From contig NZ_CP143624.1 of NCBI RefSeq assembly GCF_050038885.1, forward strand, positions 4,216,001 through 4,280,000: a stretch of 64,000 nucleotides of DNA, in the 5' to 3' direction. Each line of letters begins with the position of its first letter. Position 1 is the stretch's first letter. Of this stretch, positions 33,203-42,221 are shown in pieces. Both the position numbers and the translations under genes were made by a program. The notes below the pieces were generated by a model that saw nothing but the letters and a program-made list of their open reading frames with translations, was not told the DNA's origin and searched no databases. The stretch is from Myxococcus flavus. GTDB lineage: Bacteria > Myxococcota > Myxococcia > Myxococcales > Myxococcaceae.

Positions 33203-33645
33203 AGCGCGAGCGGCGCACGGTAGTTGCCGCGCTCCATCTTCACGCCCAACCGGGAAAGCAACGCCGGCACGTCGACGCCGATGCGCTCGTAGTACGCACG
33301 CGCCTCCGCGCCCGCTTTCTCCAGTGCATCCGGGCTCTCCCAGGCCGCCACGGTCATGAGGTTGTAGCCCGAGGTGTCGTTCTGCCGTTCGAGGACGACG
33401 TGTCCGAGGAAGCCCGGCTGCGTCCGAAGGAACCGGGTGCTGCGATGGATGGCCGCTTCGAGCTCCGGCCGCGCGGCTTCGGGCACGGAGAAGCGGTCGA
33501 TGCGGAACTGGATGTCCGGGTTCTGTTCGAGGTCGATGGTCAGCTTCATGGGCGGGGTGTTCTCCGGGATGGCGCGCGCCGCATGGGGGGTGGTGCAGGC
33601 GATGAGGAAGGAGGCAAGGGCCGCGGTAGCGAGTCTGCGAAGCAT
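33196..33645 (-). CDS. Exported antibiotic-biosynthesis-monooxygenase-like protein
   Basis: A 149-residue protein. It has a signal peptide with a lipobox-like SFLIAC and then an ABM-type ferredoxin-like domain: FRIDRFSVPEAARPELEAAIHRSTRFLRTQPGFLGHVVLERQNDTSGYNLMTVAAWESPDALEKAG, which carries the VxxW and Pro-Gly-Phe landmarks. ABM proteins are small monooxygenases or haem/polyketide-handling proteins; an exported one is less common. Divergent from an AraC regulator at 33733. Confidence 0.82.
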   Translation of the reverse strand: MLRRLATAALASFLIACTTPHAARAIPENTPPMKLTIDLEQNPDIQFRIDRFSVPEAARPELEAAIHRSTRFLRTQPGFLGHVVLERQNDTSGYNLMTVAAWESPDALEKAGAEARAYYERIGVDVPALLSRLGVKMERGNYRAPLALQ

Positions 33646-33732
33646 GGGCGCACCGTACCGATGGTGGCTCGCGGCGGGCTTGGACGAATTCAGTGCAGAC
33701 CGTCACGTCGCCCGGCATGCTCGAGGCCGCCC

Positions 33733-34506
33733 ATGGCCGTGACGGTGTTCACCCCAAGCGAGAGGCTGGCGCCCTTCGTCCGCGTCTTCGAGGTGATGGA
33801 GACGCAGGAGGAGATGACGCGTGTCCTCATTCCCGAGCCGAGCATCGTCATCGGCTTCCGCTTCCGAGGCGCCTCGCAGCTGGTCGAAGGCGGGGAGGCG
33901 CGCACCGTCCCCGACAGCGTCATCTCCGGACTGCGCGTCAGCGCGAGGCGCATGCGCACCCTGGCGGGCAGTGGCATCATCCTCGCCAAGTTCCGCGCGG
34001 GCGGTGCGGCGTTCTTCTTCGACACGCCCATGCACCTGCTCTTCGGAGAGACACTCGCGCTCGACAGCCTGGTGCCCCGTGCGCAGGTGGACCGCGTGGC
34101 GTCGCGAATCGCGGACGCCGGAGATGATGCCCGGCGCGTGGCCCTCCTGGATGCGTTCCTGCTCTCACGCTTGCGCCCCCATGCGGTCCCCGGCGCCGTC
34201 CAGGCCGCGGTGCAGGCGCTTCAGTCGGAGCCGGGAGCGGTGCGCATCGCCAGGCTCGCGCGCGACCTGGGACTCAGCCAGGACGCGCTGGAGAAGGGCT
34301 TTCGCCGTGCGGTCGGTGCCTCGCCGAAGCGGCTCGCTTCCATCCTGCGCCTGAAGAGCGCGGTGTCCGCGTACAGGCCCGGCATGCGCCTGTCCCAGCT
34401 CGCGCACGAGGCTGGTTACTACGACCAGTCACACTTCAACCGCGAGCTGCGAGCCGCTGTCGGCGAGGCACCGACGCGCCTGCTGGGCTCGAGCGACTAT
34501 TGCTGA
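33733..34506 (+). CDS. AraC-family transcriptional regulator (DUF6597-like sensor)
   Basis: A 257-residue regulator. The N-terminal part (VFTPSERLAPFVRVFEVMETQEEM through GFRFRGASQL) is the sensor domain common to AraC proteins with a DUF6597-type N-terminus; the C-terminal helix-turn-helix pair is VRIARLARDLGLSQDALEKGFRRAVGASPKRLASILRL and LSQLAHEAGYYDQSHFNRELRAAVGEAPTRLL. It is divergent from the ABM-like gene, the likely target. The ATG at 33733 has GAGG eight bases upstream. Confidence 0.88.
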   Translation: MAVTVFTPSERLAPFVRVFEVMETQEEMTRVLIPEPSIVIGFRFRGASQLVEGGEARTVPDSVISGLRVSARRMRTLAGSGIILAKFRAGGAAFFFDTPMHLLFGETLALDSLVPRAQVDRVASRIADAGDDARRVALLDAFLLSRLRPHAVPGAVQAAVQALQSEPGAVRIARLARDLGLSQDALEKGFRRAVGASPKRLASILRLKSAVSAYRPGMRLSQLAHEAGYYDQSHFNRELRAAVGEAPTRLLGSSDYC

Positions 34507-34552
34507 GCCCCGGGCCTCAAGGTTTCACTGACTTGGACGTGGGCAGCCGGGC

Positions 34553-35938
34553 TCACGGCTTCAGGCGAAGGAGGAACCCATCCCGCGGGCGGGGGTAGGG
34601 CGTGCCCTCCGGGTAGATGCGCGCGAGCGCGCCGGCCACCACCGCGTGGCCACCCAGGTCCACCGCCACCGAGCGCGCCTGCGGGGCGCTGGGACTGGAG
34701 AACGTGCGCACCCAGAGCGAAGCCCCGTCCTCGGGGTGGAGCCGTGCCACGTAGAGCCCCGCGGGGGCGCCGCCGCGTGCGCCCAGGTCCAGGCCACCAT
34801 CATGCGAGCCCACGAGGGTGAGCTGGCCCGCGTCGTCCGTGGCCAGCGCGGAGGCGGTGGCCGCGAAGGAGCGCGCCCAGCGCTCCTTGCCGGCGGCGTC
34901 AAAGGCCGCCACGAAGCCCTGGGCGCCGCTGGACGTGTGAGGCTCTCCCCGGAAGTAGAAGCGCCCGGAGAAGTTGCCGCCGACGAAGACGCGGTCGGGG
35001 CCCACCGCCACGGCGCTCGCGGTGCCCTCCGTGCCGCGCAAGTCCCGGCTCCACACGTGGGCCCCCTCGGGCGAGAGCTTGAGGGCAAAGGGCGTGCGCT
35101 GCCGCACCGTGACCAGCGCCGGGCCGCCAAAACAGACACCGCCCGCGTAGGCGCCCGTGACGTAGACGCCGCCAAAGACATCCACGGCCACCGCCCGGGC
35201 CGTCACCAGGCCCTCGGCGCGCGCGCTCCACACGCGGCTCCAGCGCGTCTGGCCATGGCCGTCCAGGCTCACCACGAAGGCGGAGCGCTGGCCCTCGGGC
35301 GCCTGCCTCACGGCGTCCCCGAAGTGCCGCTGTCCGCTGAAGTCTCCCGCCACCACCACGCCGCCGGTGCCGTCCGGCGCCAGGGCGTTGATGGCGAGCG
35401 TGCCTTCTCCGTCGAAGCGCCGCACGCGCTCCAGCGCGCCCTGGGGTGAAAGCCGGGCGAGGAAGGGCCCCGCGGGCAGCTCCCGCGCGCCCAGCGTGAA
35501 GCCCGCGGACGTGCCGCCCAGCCACACGTTGCCCTCGCCGTCCACCGCGAGCCCGCCGACGCGTGCGCGCGTGGATGCCATTGCAGGCGTCAGCCCGTGC
35601 GCCCAGCGCAGGGTGCCGCCCGGTGAGAAGCGCGCCACCACCAGGTGCGGCGCGTTCGATACGTGGTTGAAGGGCAGGGGACCTCCCCCAAGGTCCAGAG
35701 GTTCACGGTAGGTCGCCGCGACGAGGACGTCCCCGTCGGGAGCCACCACGGTATGTGGCGCCTCGCTGTCCCCCAGCACCAGCGGACGCGTCCACGCCAG
35801 GACCCCCTCGCCCTCACCTGCGGCCGACCCCGCCACCTCCAAGCCCGGAGCGCGGGCCGCCGCGTGCGCCCGCTCCCCGCACCCCGCGAGGAGAAGCCCG
35901 CACGACAGCACCCCGATTGCCCATCGCCACCCCTCCAT
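34553..35938 (-). CDS. Lipoprotein with beta-propeller-type repeats
   Basis: A 461-residue protein. The start at 35938 gives a signal ending LLLAGC; the longer frame to 36181 lacks one. The mature part has about six repeats of the SBBP/NHL-like type: VAVDGEGNVWLGGTSAG, LAPDGTGGVVVAGDFSG, VAVDVFGGVYVTGAYAG, VAVGPDRVFVGGNFSG, LATDDAGQLTLVGSHDG and VAVDLGGHAVVAGALA, each about 50-60 residues apart, predicting a beta-propeller. Such proteins occur on the myxobacterial surface; the binding partner is unknown. Confidence 0.85.
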   Translation of the reverse strand: MEGWRWAIGVLSCGLLLAGCGERAHAAARAPGLEVAGSAAGEGEGVLAWTRPLVLGDSEAPHTVVAPDGDVLVAATYREPLDLGGGPLPFNHVSNAPHLVVARFSPGGTLRWAHGLTPAMASTRARVGGLAVDGEGNVWLGGTSAGFTLGARELPAGPFLARLSPQGALERVRRFDGEGTLAINALAPDGTGGVVVAGDFSGQRHFGDAVRQAPEGQRSAFVVSLDGHGQTRWSRVWSARAEGLVTARAVAVDVFGGVYVTGAYAGGVCFGGPALVTVRQRTPFALKLSPEGAHVWSRDLRGTEGTASAVAVGPDRVFVGGNFSGRFYFRGEPHTSSGAQGFVAAFDAAGKERWARSFAATASALATDDAGQLTLVGSHDGGLDLGARGGAPAGLYVARLHPEDGASLWVRTFSSPSAPQARSVAVDLGGHAVVAGALARIYPEGTPYPRPRDGFLLRLKP

Positions 35939-36101
35939 CCCCGCCCCGGCCTCTCCCCCAACCCCAGCCCCGACAGCCCCCTGCCCCTCAACCGGAGTGG
36001 TGCTTGTGCAAGGGCACTGCCAGATGCCCCTCCGGGGCGGATTCCCTCGGGAGCGCAGCGGAACATTGCCCCCGGGGCAGAGCGGCGTGTCGGGTGTGCT
36101 G

Positions 36102-36125
36102 AAAAAACTCCCTGTCCTCCAGGGA
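36102..36125 (-). terminator. Intrinsic terminator (hairpin plus U6)
   Basis: On the minus strand TCCCTG-GAGGA-CAGGGA is followed by GTTTTTT. The stem is short (six pairs), but this is the only hairpin in the window with a clean U-tract. It sits 118 bases past the stop at 36243, and would end the transcript of the gene at 36758. Confidence 0.55.
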
Positions 36126-36187
36126 ACGTCGGGGGAAAAACGACGGACCTGGAGGGCAGATGTCTGTCCATGGCCCTCCAAAGCGAA

Positions 36188-36212
36188 CGCCCGCCAGGTG
36201 GTCTGGCGGGCG
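36188..36212 (-). terminator. GC-rich hairpin after the exported-protein gene
   Basis: Perfect ten-base arms (CGCCCGCCAG and CTGGCGGGCG) with a five-base loop, 31 bases past the stop at 36243. It is followed by a weak TTCGCTTTGG on the minus strand. Confidence 0.65.
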
Positions 36213-36242
36213 CCGGGTGCTTCGGCCTGCTTCAGGCGCGAA

Positions 36243-36758
36243 TCAGAGGACCTTGACCTGAATCTCCTTCAGGACCTGGTCACCGCGCAGCACCGACACC
36301 GTCCAGGCGCCGGGCTTGCTCAGCCGCAGGCCCGTCCACTGCCGCGCGCGCCAGCCCTCGCCCTTGATCTTCACGTCCTTCGTCTCGCGGACGACGGTGC
36401 CCTGCTTCGACTGCACCATCAGGTCATCGATGGCGTCGCCCTGCGGCACCAGATAGGCCTGCCACAGCATGACGGTGGTGCCGGCCTTGATGCCCTCGGG
36501 GCCCACCTCGGCGATGCACTCGTACTTGTTGGGGCCTTCCTTGGCGACCTCCGTGCAGACCTTGGCATCCACCAGCACCGGGCCCTGGCCCTGGCCCTTG
36601 TAGAAGTAGTTCCAGGTGTCGCGCACCGCGTCCGCGTCCGGCGCCTTGACCGGCGTGGCGGCGGGCGCTCCGGCGGCCGGCGCCGCGTCCTGCGCCAGTG
36701 CCACCGACGACATCCCCAGCACCGCGCACAGCAGGCTCCGCGTCAGCATCTTCGCCAT
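36243..36758 (-). CDS. Exported hypothetical protein
   Basis: A 171-residue protein with a Sec signal (MAKMLTRSLLCAVLGMSSVALA, cleavage after ALA) and a mature beta-rich domain: WNYFYKGQGQGPVLVDAKVC, GTTVMLWQAYLVPQGD, LSKPGAWTVSVLRGD. This looks like a DUF2914 or similar beta-sandwich exported domain; no catalytic residues are apparent. The start at 36758 fits the signal; the longer frame does not. It follows the AtoE gene by about 106 bp on the same strand and may be co-transcribed with it. Confidence 0.72.
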   Translation of the reverse strand: MAKMLTRSLLCAVLGMSSVALAQDAAPAAGAPAATPVKAPDADAVRDTWNYFYKGQGQGPVLVDAKVCTEVAKEGPNKYECIAEVGPEGIKAGTTVMLWQAYLVPQGDAIDDLMVQSKQGTVVRETKDVKIKGEGWRARQWTGLRLSKPGAWTVSVLRGDQVLKEIQVKVL

Positions 36759-36864
36759 CTCAAGTCCCCTCGTTCTCGTGATGAGGCGGGCCCCCAGGCC
36801 CACCATGCAAGAGGGGGTGTAGCACAGAATCACGCCGCTTCCTTCCGCCACGCCCCCGCGCCGC

Positions 36865-38208
36865 TCAGCCGAAGAGGAAGAAGGCCAGCGTCACCAGCGG
36901 CAGGTACACGAGGAAGGCCACCAGCAGGAAGCCCAGGAGCTCCTTGAACTCCAGCCGCGCCACCGCCAGCAGCGGCAGCGCCCAGAAGGGCTGGATGAGG
37001 TCGGTGGCCATGTCTCCCCACGCATACGCCAGCACGACCTTCTGGGGTTCCACGCCCAGCCGTGTCGCGGCGTCCAGCAGGTAGGGCGCCTCGATGGCCC
37101 ACTTCGAGCCGCCGGAGGGGACGAAGTAGTTCACCACGCCGCTGTAGAGGTAGACGATGGCGGGGAAGGTCTCGCGGGTGGACAGCGACACGAACAGCTC
37201 GCCGATGCGCTCCGTCAGGCCGGTGGCCTTGAAGATGCCGTAGATGCCCGCGTACAGCGGGAACTGGAGGACGATGCCGTGCAGCACGGTGCCGGCCTCC
37301 TCGCTGGCCTTGAGCAGCCGCGCGGGCGTGCCGTGCAGCAGCACCGCCAGCACCAGGAAGGTGAAGTTCACCACGTTGAGGTTGAGCGCGCGCCAGCCGC
37401 CATTCATCCACAGGTGCCGCGCCAGCCACAGCAGGCCCAGCACGCCGATGAGGGTGTTGAGCAGCCGCGAGTGGTCCAGCCAGAGGGCGAAGCTCCGCTC
37501 CGAGGGGCGCGAGGGGGGCACGAAGTCGCCCAGCGACTCCAGCACCGCCGGGTCCACGCGGACGGTGTTCTCCGGCCGCGGGTGCAGCACCCACGCGAGC
37601 AGCGTCAGCCCCGCCACCACGGCGAGCGTGAGGCCCACGTTGAAGGGGGAGAACAGCGTCGTGTCGATGGGCAGCACCCCCAGGCTCTTCTCCAGGAAGT
37701 GGCCCGGCGTGGCCACCAGCAGCGGCGCGGAGGCGGACAGGCCCGAGTGCCAGGTGGCGCCCAGGCCGAAGTACGCGCACGCCACCAGCAGCCGGTAGTC
37801 CACGTCCGGCCGGCGCTTCACCATGAAGCGGACCAGCATCGCGCTGGCCACCAGCGACAGGCCCCAGTTGATGTACGCCAGCGCCATGGAGACGAACGCC
37901 ATCCACGCCGCCGCGCCCCGGGGCGTTCGCGGCACCCGCGCCGCGCGCTCCAGCAGCGCGCGCACCGGCGCCGTGAGCGCCAGCAGGTAGCCGGTGAACA
38001 TCACCAGCGCCATCTGCATGGAGAAGCCGAGCAGCTCCCAGAAGCCGCTGCCCCAGGCATCCAGCACCGCGGGCGGCGCGGCGCCGGCCCAGCCCGTGGC
38101 CAGCGCCATGGTGAACAACGTGAGCAGGACGGCGATGGCGAACGCGCTGGGCACGAAGCGCGACGAGAAGCGGCCCAGGCCTTCGGCGATGCGGACGAGG
38201 GTCTCCAC
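36865..38208 (-). CDS. Short-chain fatty acid transporter-like protein (AtoE family)
   Basis: A 447-residue polytopic protein with about 12 hydrophobic segments. It matches AtoE-type transporters: the N-terminal SRFVPSAFAIAVLLTLFTMALA, FVSMALAYINWGLSLVASAMLVRFM, the GLGATWHSGLSASAPLL loop and VNYFVPSGGSKWAIEAPYLL near the end. AtoE-family members carry acetoacetate and other short-chain acids; the direction is likely uptake. No ato genes are next to it (a thiolase lies 8 kb away on the same strand). Divergent from the FUSC gene. Confidence 0.88.
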   Translation of the reverse strand: METLVRIAEGLGRFSSRFVPSAFAIAVLLTLFTMALATGWAGAAPPAVLDAWGSGFWELLGFSMQMALVMFTGYLLALTAPVRALLERAARVPRTPRGAAAWMAFVSMALAYINWGLSLVASAMLVRFMVKRRPDVDYRLLVACAYFGLGATWHSGLSASAPLLVATPGHFLEKSLGVLPIDTTLFSPFNVGLTLAVVAGLTLLAWVLHPRPENTVRVDPAVLESLGDFVPPSRPSERSFALWLDHSRLLNTLIGVLGLLWLARHLWMNGGWRALNLNVVNFTFLVLAVLLHGTPARLLKASEEAGTVLHGIVLQFPLYAGIYGIFKATGLTERIGELFVSLSTRETFPAIVYLYSGVVNYFVPSGGSKWAIEAPYLLDAATRLGVEPQKVVLAYAWGDMATDLIQPFWALPLLAVARLEFKELLGFLLVAFLVYLPLVTLAFFLFG

Positions 38209-38390
38209 GAGGTGTCGCTCCTTGGCGGGGACGACACGTTACGGCATGTGTGGCGCGGCCGGTCCGTGAAACCCTTTTTCGGAACGTGTGGCCGCGCGGG
38301 CCCGGGCGCCCTGGCTCCCCTGGCCGCTGGGGTGCCCGGAGGAGAAGGGCAGAGGTTCCTTCCGCGCCTCACGTTGCCAACGCTCTCAGG

Positions 38391-40520
38391 ATGCGCCGAC
38401 TGTTTCGACACCTGCGCTCCGTTCTCCGGGTCCGGCCAGGCAAGCCCGCCGTCGGGGCGGGGCTCCGGACCGCGCTGGCCACCGCCGTCCCCCTGGTCCT
38501 CGCCTTCCTGCTCGGCGTGAAGGATGCGAGCTGGGGAGGCTTGTCTGGACTCCTGGTCTCGCTGGCCGACAAGGGCGGCTCGTACCGGGCGCGCGCGAAG
38601 GAGCTGGGCGCGGTGACGGTGCTGGGCGCCGTGGTGGGGGCGCTGGGCGCGCCGGGCGGGTCGACGCCCTGGCTGGACGTGACCCTGATGTGGCTGGGCG
38701 TGACGGCCGCCGCCTTCGCGCGCAGCTACGGCGAGACAGCGGGCTCGGTGGGCGGGCAGCTCGCGGTCATCTTCGTGGTGTCGCTGGGCGCGCCCGCGGT
38801 GGAGCTGGAGGCCACGCTGGCCCGTGGGTTCTGGCTGCTGTTCGGCGGCGTCTGGGCCATGACGTTGTCGCTGGTGCTGTGGCCCCTGCGGCCCTACCGC
38901 CCGGCGCGCCGGGCCATCGCGCGCGTGTACCGGGAGCTGGCGGAGGCGTGCTGGGACCTGAGCCGGCTGTCGCGCGAGAGCGCCAGCTCCCAGGAGTGGG
39001 TGGAGGCGGCCGAGCGGCACCTGGGCGTGCGGCCCCTCATGGAGCACGCGCGCGCCACCCTGGGCGCCACCCGCGGCAGTCACCTGGGCAAGTCCCGGCG
39101 GGGCGAGCATCTGCTGGTGCTGCTGGAGACGTGCGAGCCGTTGTCCGCCCAGCTCATCGCCCTGGCCGAGGCCATGGAGGCGGCCGTGCGCGAGCCTCGC
39201 TTCCTGCCGCTCCGGGCGCGGGTGGAGTCGCTGTGTGATGCCTACGCGGCCATGGCGTCCTGGGTGGAGCAGGTGCTGGTGTACGAGCGCAACGAGGGGG
39301 CGCCACGCGCGCCCCGGCTGGTGCCTCGCTCGCGCCGACGCCGCGGCTACCACCGGCCCTCGTCGGGCATCCGCACGCGCGAGGACCCGCTGTCGCTGCA
39401 CGTGGACGTCATCTTGAGGAAGCTGCGGGAGATGGCCGGGGTGGTGCACGAGACGGCCGCGGGCCTCTTGCACGGGGACCCCGTGTCCGACCGCGGGCGC
39501 AGCGTGGTGGGGAGCGAGCCGCGGCATGCGCGCTCCTGGCTGGCGCCGCTGCGCGACCACCTCCACTCGGACTCGCTGGTGTTCCGGCACGCGCTGCGGG
39601 TGGGGCTGGTGGCCACGGTGGCGCTGGTGGTGACCCAGCTCGTGGGCATCCGTGACGCCCACTGGGTGAGCCTCACCGTCATCGCCATCCTCCAGCCCTA
39701 TTCGGCCATCACCGAGGAGCGCGCGCTCCAGCGCGTGGGCGGGACGCTGCTGGGCGCGTGCCTGGCGGCGGTGATTGCCACGCGCGTACATTCCCCCTCC
39801 GCGCTGCTCACCGTCATCGTCCTGCTGACGGCGGTGTCGGTGGCGCTGCTGCCCATCAACTTCGGCGCCTTCCAGGTGCTGCTCACGCCGGACTACCTGC
39901 TGCTGGCCACGTTGAGCTCGGGAGACTGGAGCCTCGCGGGACAGCGCGCCCTGGGCGTGCTGCTGGCCTGCGCGCTCGCGCTGATGGGGGCGTGGCTCCT
40001 GTGGCCCATGCCGGAGCGCCGGCGCTTCCCGGAGGCCGCGGCGGCGGCGCTGCGCGCGGATGGGGACTACCTGCGGGAGGTCATCTCCCGCCACAACGCC
40101 GCCCTGCCGGAGGCCGCCGCCGCGCGCCGCCACTTCGGCCTGGCCCTGCTGGACGCGGAGGCTTCCTTCGAGCGCCTCACGGCCGAGTTCCACGGGCCGC
40201 CCCAGCAGCTCGAGTCCGGCATGGCCGTCATCACCTATGCGCGCCGCTTCGCCACCGTGGTGACGGCCCTGGGCATGGAGCGGCCGGAGGCGGAGGTCCC
40301 CGGCCAGCTGAAGCTCCTGGCGCACCAGGCCGGCCGCGCGCTCGACGACCTCGCGGAGGCGTTGCGTGCCCGGCGCGTGCCGCCGCCGCTGCCCCCGCTG
40401 CAGGTCTCCTGCAAGACGGACGACCCCGTCTTCGGCGCGCTGCTCGAGAGGGTGCCCCGCCAACTGGGCATGCTCCATGGCGCCGTCACGCGGCTGAGCA
40501 GCGGTCCCATCCTGCGGTGA
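38391..40520 (+). CDS. FUSC-family inner membrane protein
   Basis: A 709-residue membrane protein with two halves, each starting with a hydrophobic block: an N-terminal one (about residues 20-170, VGAGLRTALATAVPLVLAFLLGV) and a C-terminal one (about residues 440-560, FRHALRVGLVATVALVVTQLVGIRDAHWVSLTVIAILQPYSAITEERALQRVGGTLLG). The latter is the classical FUSC/aromatic-acid-exporter motif (with 'H-W-x-x-L-T-x-x-x-x-x-Q-P'). Linker and tail are cytoplasmic helices. It is likely an efflux-type transporter subunit of the AaeB/YccS group. The Met at 38391 fits the fold; the frame to 38250 does not. Confidence 0.88.
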   Translation: MRRLFRHLRSVLRVRPGKPAVGAGLRTALATAVPLVLAFLLGVKDASWGGLSGLLVSLADKGGSYRARAKELGAVTVLGAVVGALGAPGGSTPWLDVTLMWLGVTAAAFARSYGETAGSVGGQLAVIFVVSLGAPAVELEATLARGFWLLFGGVWAMTLSLVLWPLRPYRPARRAIARVYRELAEACWDLSRLSRESASSQEWVEAAERHLGVRPLMEHARATLGATRGSHLGKSRRGEHLLVLLETCEPLSAQLIALAEAMEAAVREPRFLPLRARVESLCDAYAAMASWVEQVLVYERNEGAPRAPRLVPRSRRRRGYHRPSSGIRTREDPLSLHVDVILRKLREMAGVVHETAAGLLHGDPVSDRGRSVVGSEPRHARSWLAPLRDHLHSDSLVFRHALRVGLVATVALVVTQLVGIRDAHWVSLTVIAILQPYSAITEERALQRVGGTLLGACLAAVIATRVHSPSALLTVIVLLTAVSVALLPINFGAFQVLLTPDYLLLATLSSGDWSLAGQRALGVLLACALALMGAWLLWPMPERRRFPEAAAAALRADGDYLREVISRHNAALPEAAAARRHFGLALLDAEASFERLTAEFHGPPQQLESGMAVITYARRFATVVTALGMERPEAEVPGQLKLLAHQAGRALDDLAEALRARRVPPPLPPLQVSCKTDDPVFGALLERVPRQLGMLHGAVTRLSSGPILR

Positions 40521-40526
40521 GGCCCG

Positions 40527-42068
40527 TCAGGGCCGCGCCTCGTGCCGCGCCCGCGGGGAGAGCACGGGGAGCGAGACGTAGAACGTGGAGCCCCGGCCCG
40601 GCTCGCTCTCCACCCAGATGCGGCCGCCGTGCCGCTCGACGATGTCGCGGCAGACATAGAGGCCCAGCCCCAGTCCTCCATAGCGGGACACGGGGGCGTT
40701 GCGGGCGCGGAAGAAGCGCTCGAAGAGGTGCGCCTGCTCCTCCTTCGGAATGCCGATGCCCACGTCCGCCACGGCCAGCAGGGCGTCCGCGTCCACGTGG
40801 GCCAGCGTGATGCGCACGGTGCCGCCCTGGGGGCTGTACTTGAGGGCGTTCTCCATGAGGCTGGTCAAAAGCTGGGTCAGCCGGCCCCGGTCGCCCATCA
40901 CGACGAGCTCCTCCTGGGACAGCTCGCACGCGAAGTCATGGTCCGGGCTGATGGCGCGGAAGTCCGAGCACACCTCCCGCGCCACCTCGAGGAGCGGCAC
41001 GGGCGCGCGCCGCAGCTTCAGCCGACCCGCCTCCACGCTGGAGGCGTCCACCAGGTCGTTGACGAGCGACGTCAGCCGGTGCACCTGGGCCATGGCCTTG
41101 TCCACGCGCTCCTCGGGGATGCCGGTCTTCTCCTTCAGGGCGCGCTTCATCAGCTCCAACTGGAGGCGCAGCGGCGTCAGCGGGGTCTTCAGCTCGTGCG
41201 CGGCGATGGAGAGGAAGTCGTCGCGCACGCGGATGGCCTCGTGGGCTTCCCCCAGCAGCCGCTCCTGCGTGCGCTCCGCCCGCACGCGCTCGGTGACGTC
41301 GCGGAAGCTCCAGACGCGGCCGGTGATGGTGCCCCGGTGCCACTGGGGCAGCGAGTAGCGCTCCAGGAGGCGTCCGTCGCGCAGTTCGATGACATCGAAG
41401 CTCTCCTCGGCCGGTGCCGTGTGCAGCGCCTGGAGCCGCGCGAAGAAGGCTTCCGGGTCCTTCACCTTCTCTCGCACCGCCTCCAGCACGGCCGCGTCCT
41501 GCACGAAGCCCTGCAGCTCGCTCAGGCCCCAGAGGCGCTTGAACTGGCGGTTGTGGGCGGTGATGCGCCCGTGCCGGTCCACCACCAGGAGCCCGTCCGT
41601 CGTCGAGTCCAGCGTGGCTTCCAGCAGGGACACGGTCTGCGCGAGCCGCTCCTGGGCGCTGTGCTGTTCGGTGACGTCGACCATGATGCCGTGCAGCCTG
41701 AGGGCGCGGCCGTCCTCGGACTGCACGGTGACGATGTCGCGCAGCCAGACGGTGCGGCCGTCGGCGGCCAGCATCCGGTACTCGAACTCGTGGGGACGGC
41801 CTTGCCTCGCCGCGGAGAGACAGTAGGCGGACGCCCAGTCGCGGTCCTCCGGGTGCAGGTGCTCCACCCAGAAGTCAGGCTCGTCGAGCCAGCGCTCCAC
41901 CGGGTAGCCGAGCAGCCGCTCCGCCTGCTTGCTGACGAAGACGAAGCGGAAGGAGGGGTCGGCCTCCCAGACGATGCCGTCCAGGTTGTCCACCAGCGCG
42001 TCCTCTCCCCGACGGGCGCGGGGGCTGCCTCGCCCGCCTGTTTCCAGGCCTGGCTCCGTCTCCGCCAT
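40527..42068 (-). CDS. PAS-domain sensor histidine kinase
   Basis: A 513-residue cytoplasmic kinase with no membrane segment. PAS domain 1 covers about residues 25-135 (GIVWEADPSFRFVFVSKQAERLLGYPVERW, with a PAC motif DIVTVQSEDG), PAS 2 about 145-260 (LLVVDRHGRITAHNRQFKRLWG), then HisKA with His291 in SIAAHELKTPLTPLRLQLELM, and HATPase with MENALKYSPQGG, ADVGIGIPKEEQ and YGGLGLGLYV. The response regulator is not adjacent. GGGGAGG precedes the ATG at 42068. It is divergent from an AraC regulator. Confidence 0.93.
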   Translation of the reverse strand: MAETEPGLETGGRGSPRARRGEDALVDNLDGIVWEADPSFRFVFVSKQAERLLGYPVERWLDEPDFWVEHLHPEDRDWASAYCLSAARQGRPHEFEYRMLAADGRTVWLRDIVTVQSEDGRALRLHGIMVDVTEQHSAQERLAQTVSLLEATLDSTTDGLLVVDRHGRITAHNRQFKRLWGLSELQGFVQDAAVLEAVREKVKDPEAFFARLQALHTAPAEESFDVIELRDGRLLERYSLPQWHRGTITGRVWSFRDVTERVRAERTQERLLGEAHEAIRVRDDFLSIAAHELKTPLTPLRLQLELMKRALKEKTGIPEERVDKAMAQVHRLTSLVNDLVDASSVEAGRLKLRRAPVPLLEVAREVCSDFRAISPDHDFACELSQEELVVMGDRGRLTQLLTSLMENALKYSPQGGTVRITLAHVDADALLAVADVGIGIPKEEQAHLFERFFRARNAPVSRYGGLGLGLYVCRDIVERHGGRIWVESEPGRGSTFYVSLPVLSPRARHEARP

Positions 42069-42221
42069 GGCGCGCTCCCTCCCCTGGAGCGGGGCTTTGT
42101 CCCCATCAATCAATGCACCCTGGCGCGCGCGTGCCACCGGACCCAGCCTCCGACAGGCGCATCCACGGACGAATCCCCGGGGCGTCGCTCGGTCATGCGA
42201 GGATGCGCGCCGAGCAAGCCC

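Larger units (their letters stand above)
35939..36242. other. Intergenic region with two hairpins
   Basis: This 304-bp gap between two minus-strand genes has the U-tract hairpin at 36102-36125 and the GC hairpin at 36188-36212, and must also carry the promoter of the beta-propeller lipoprotein gene, in a short stretch near 35940-36090. Nothing else was seen. Confidence 0.5.

Noticed and set aside
38001..40478. An 825-codon minus-strand frame opposite the FUSC gene
   Set aside because: Composition is Arg/His/Gln-rich with no recognisable domain, and the opposite strand holds a membrane protein with FUSC motifs.
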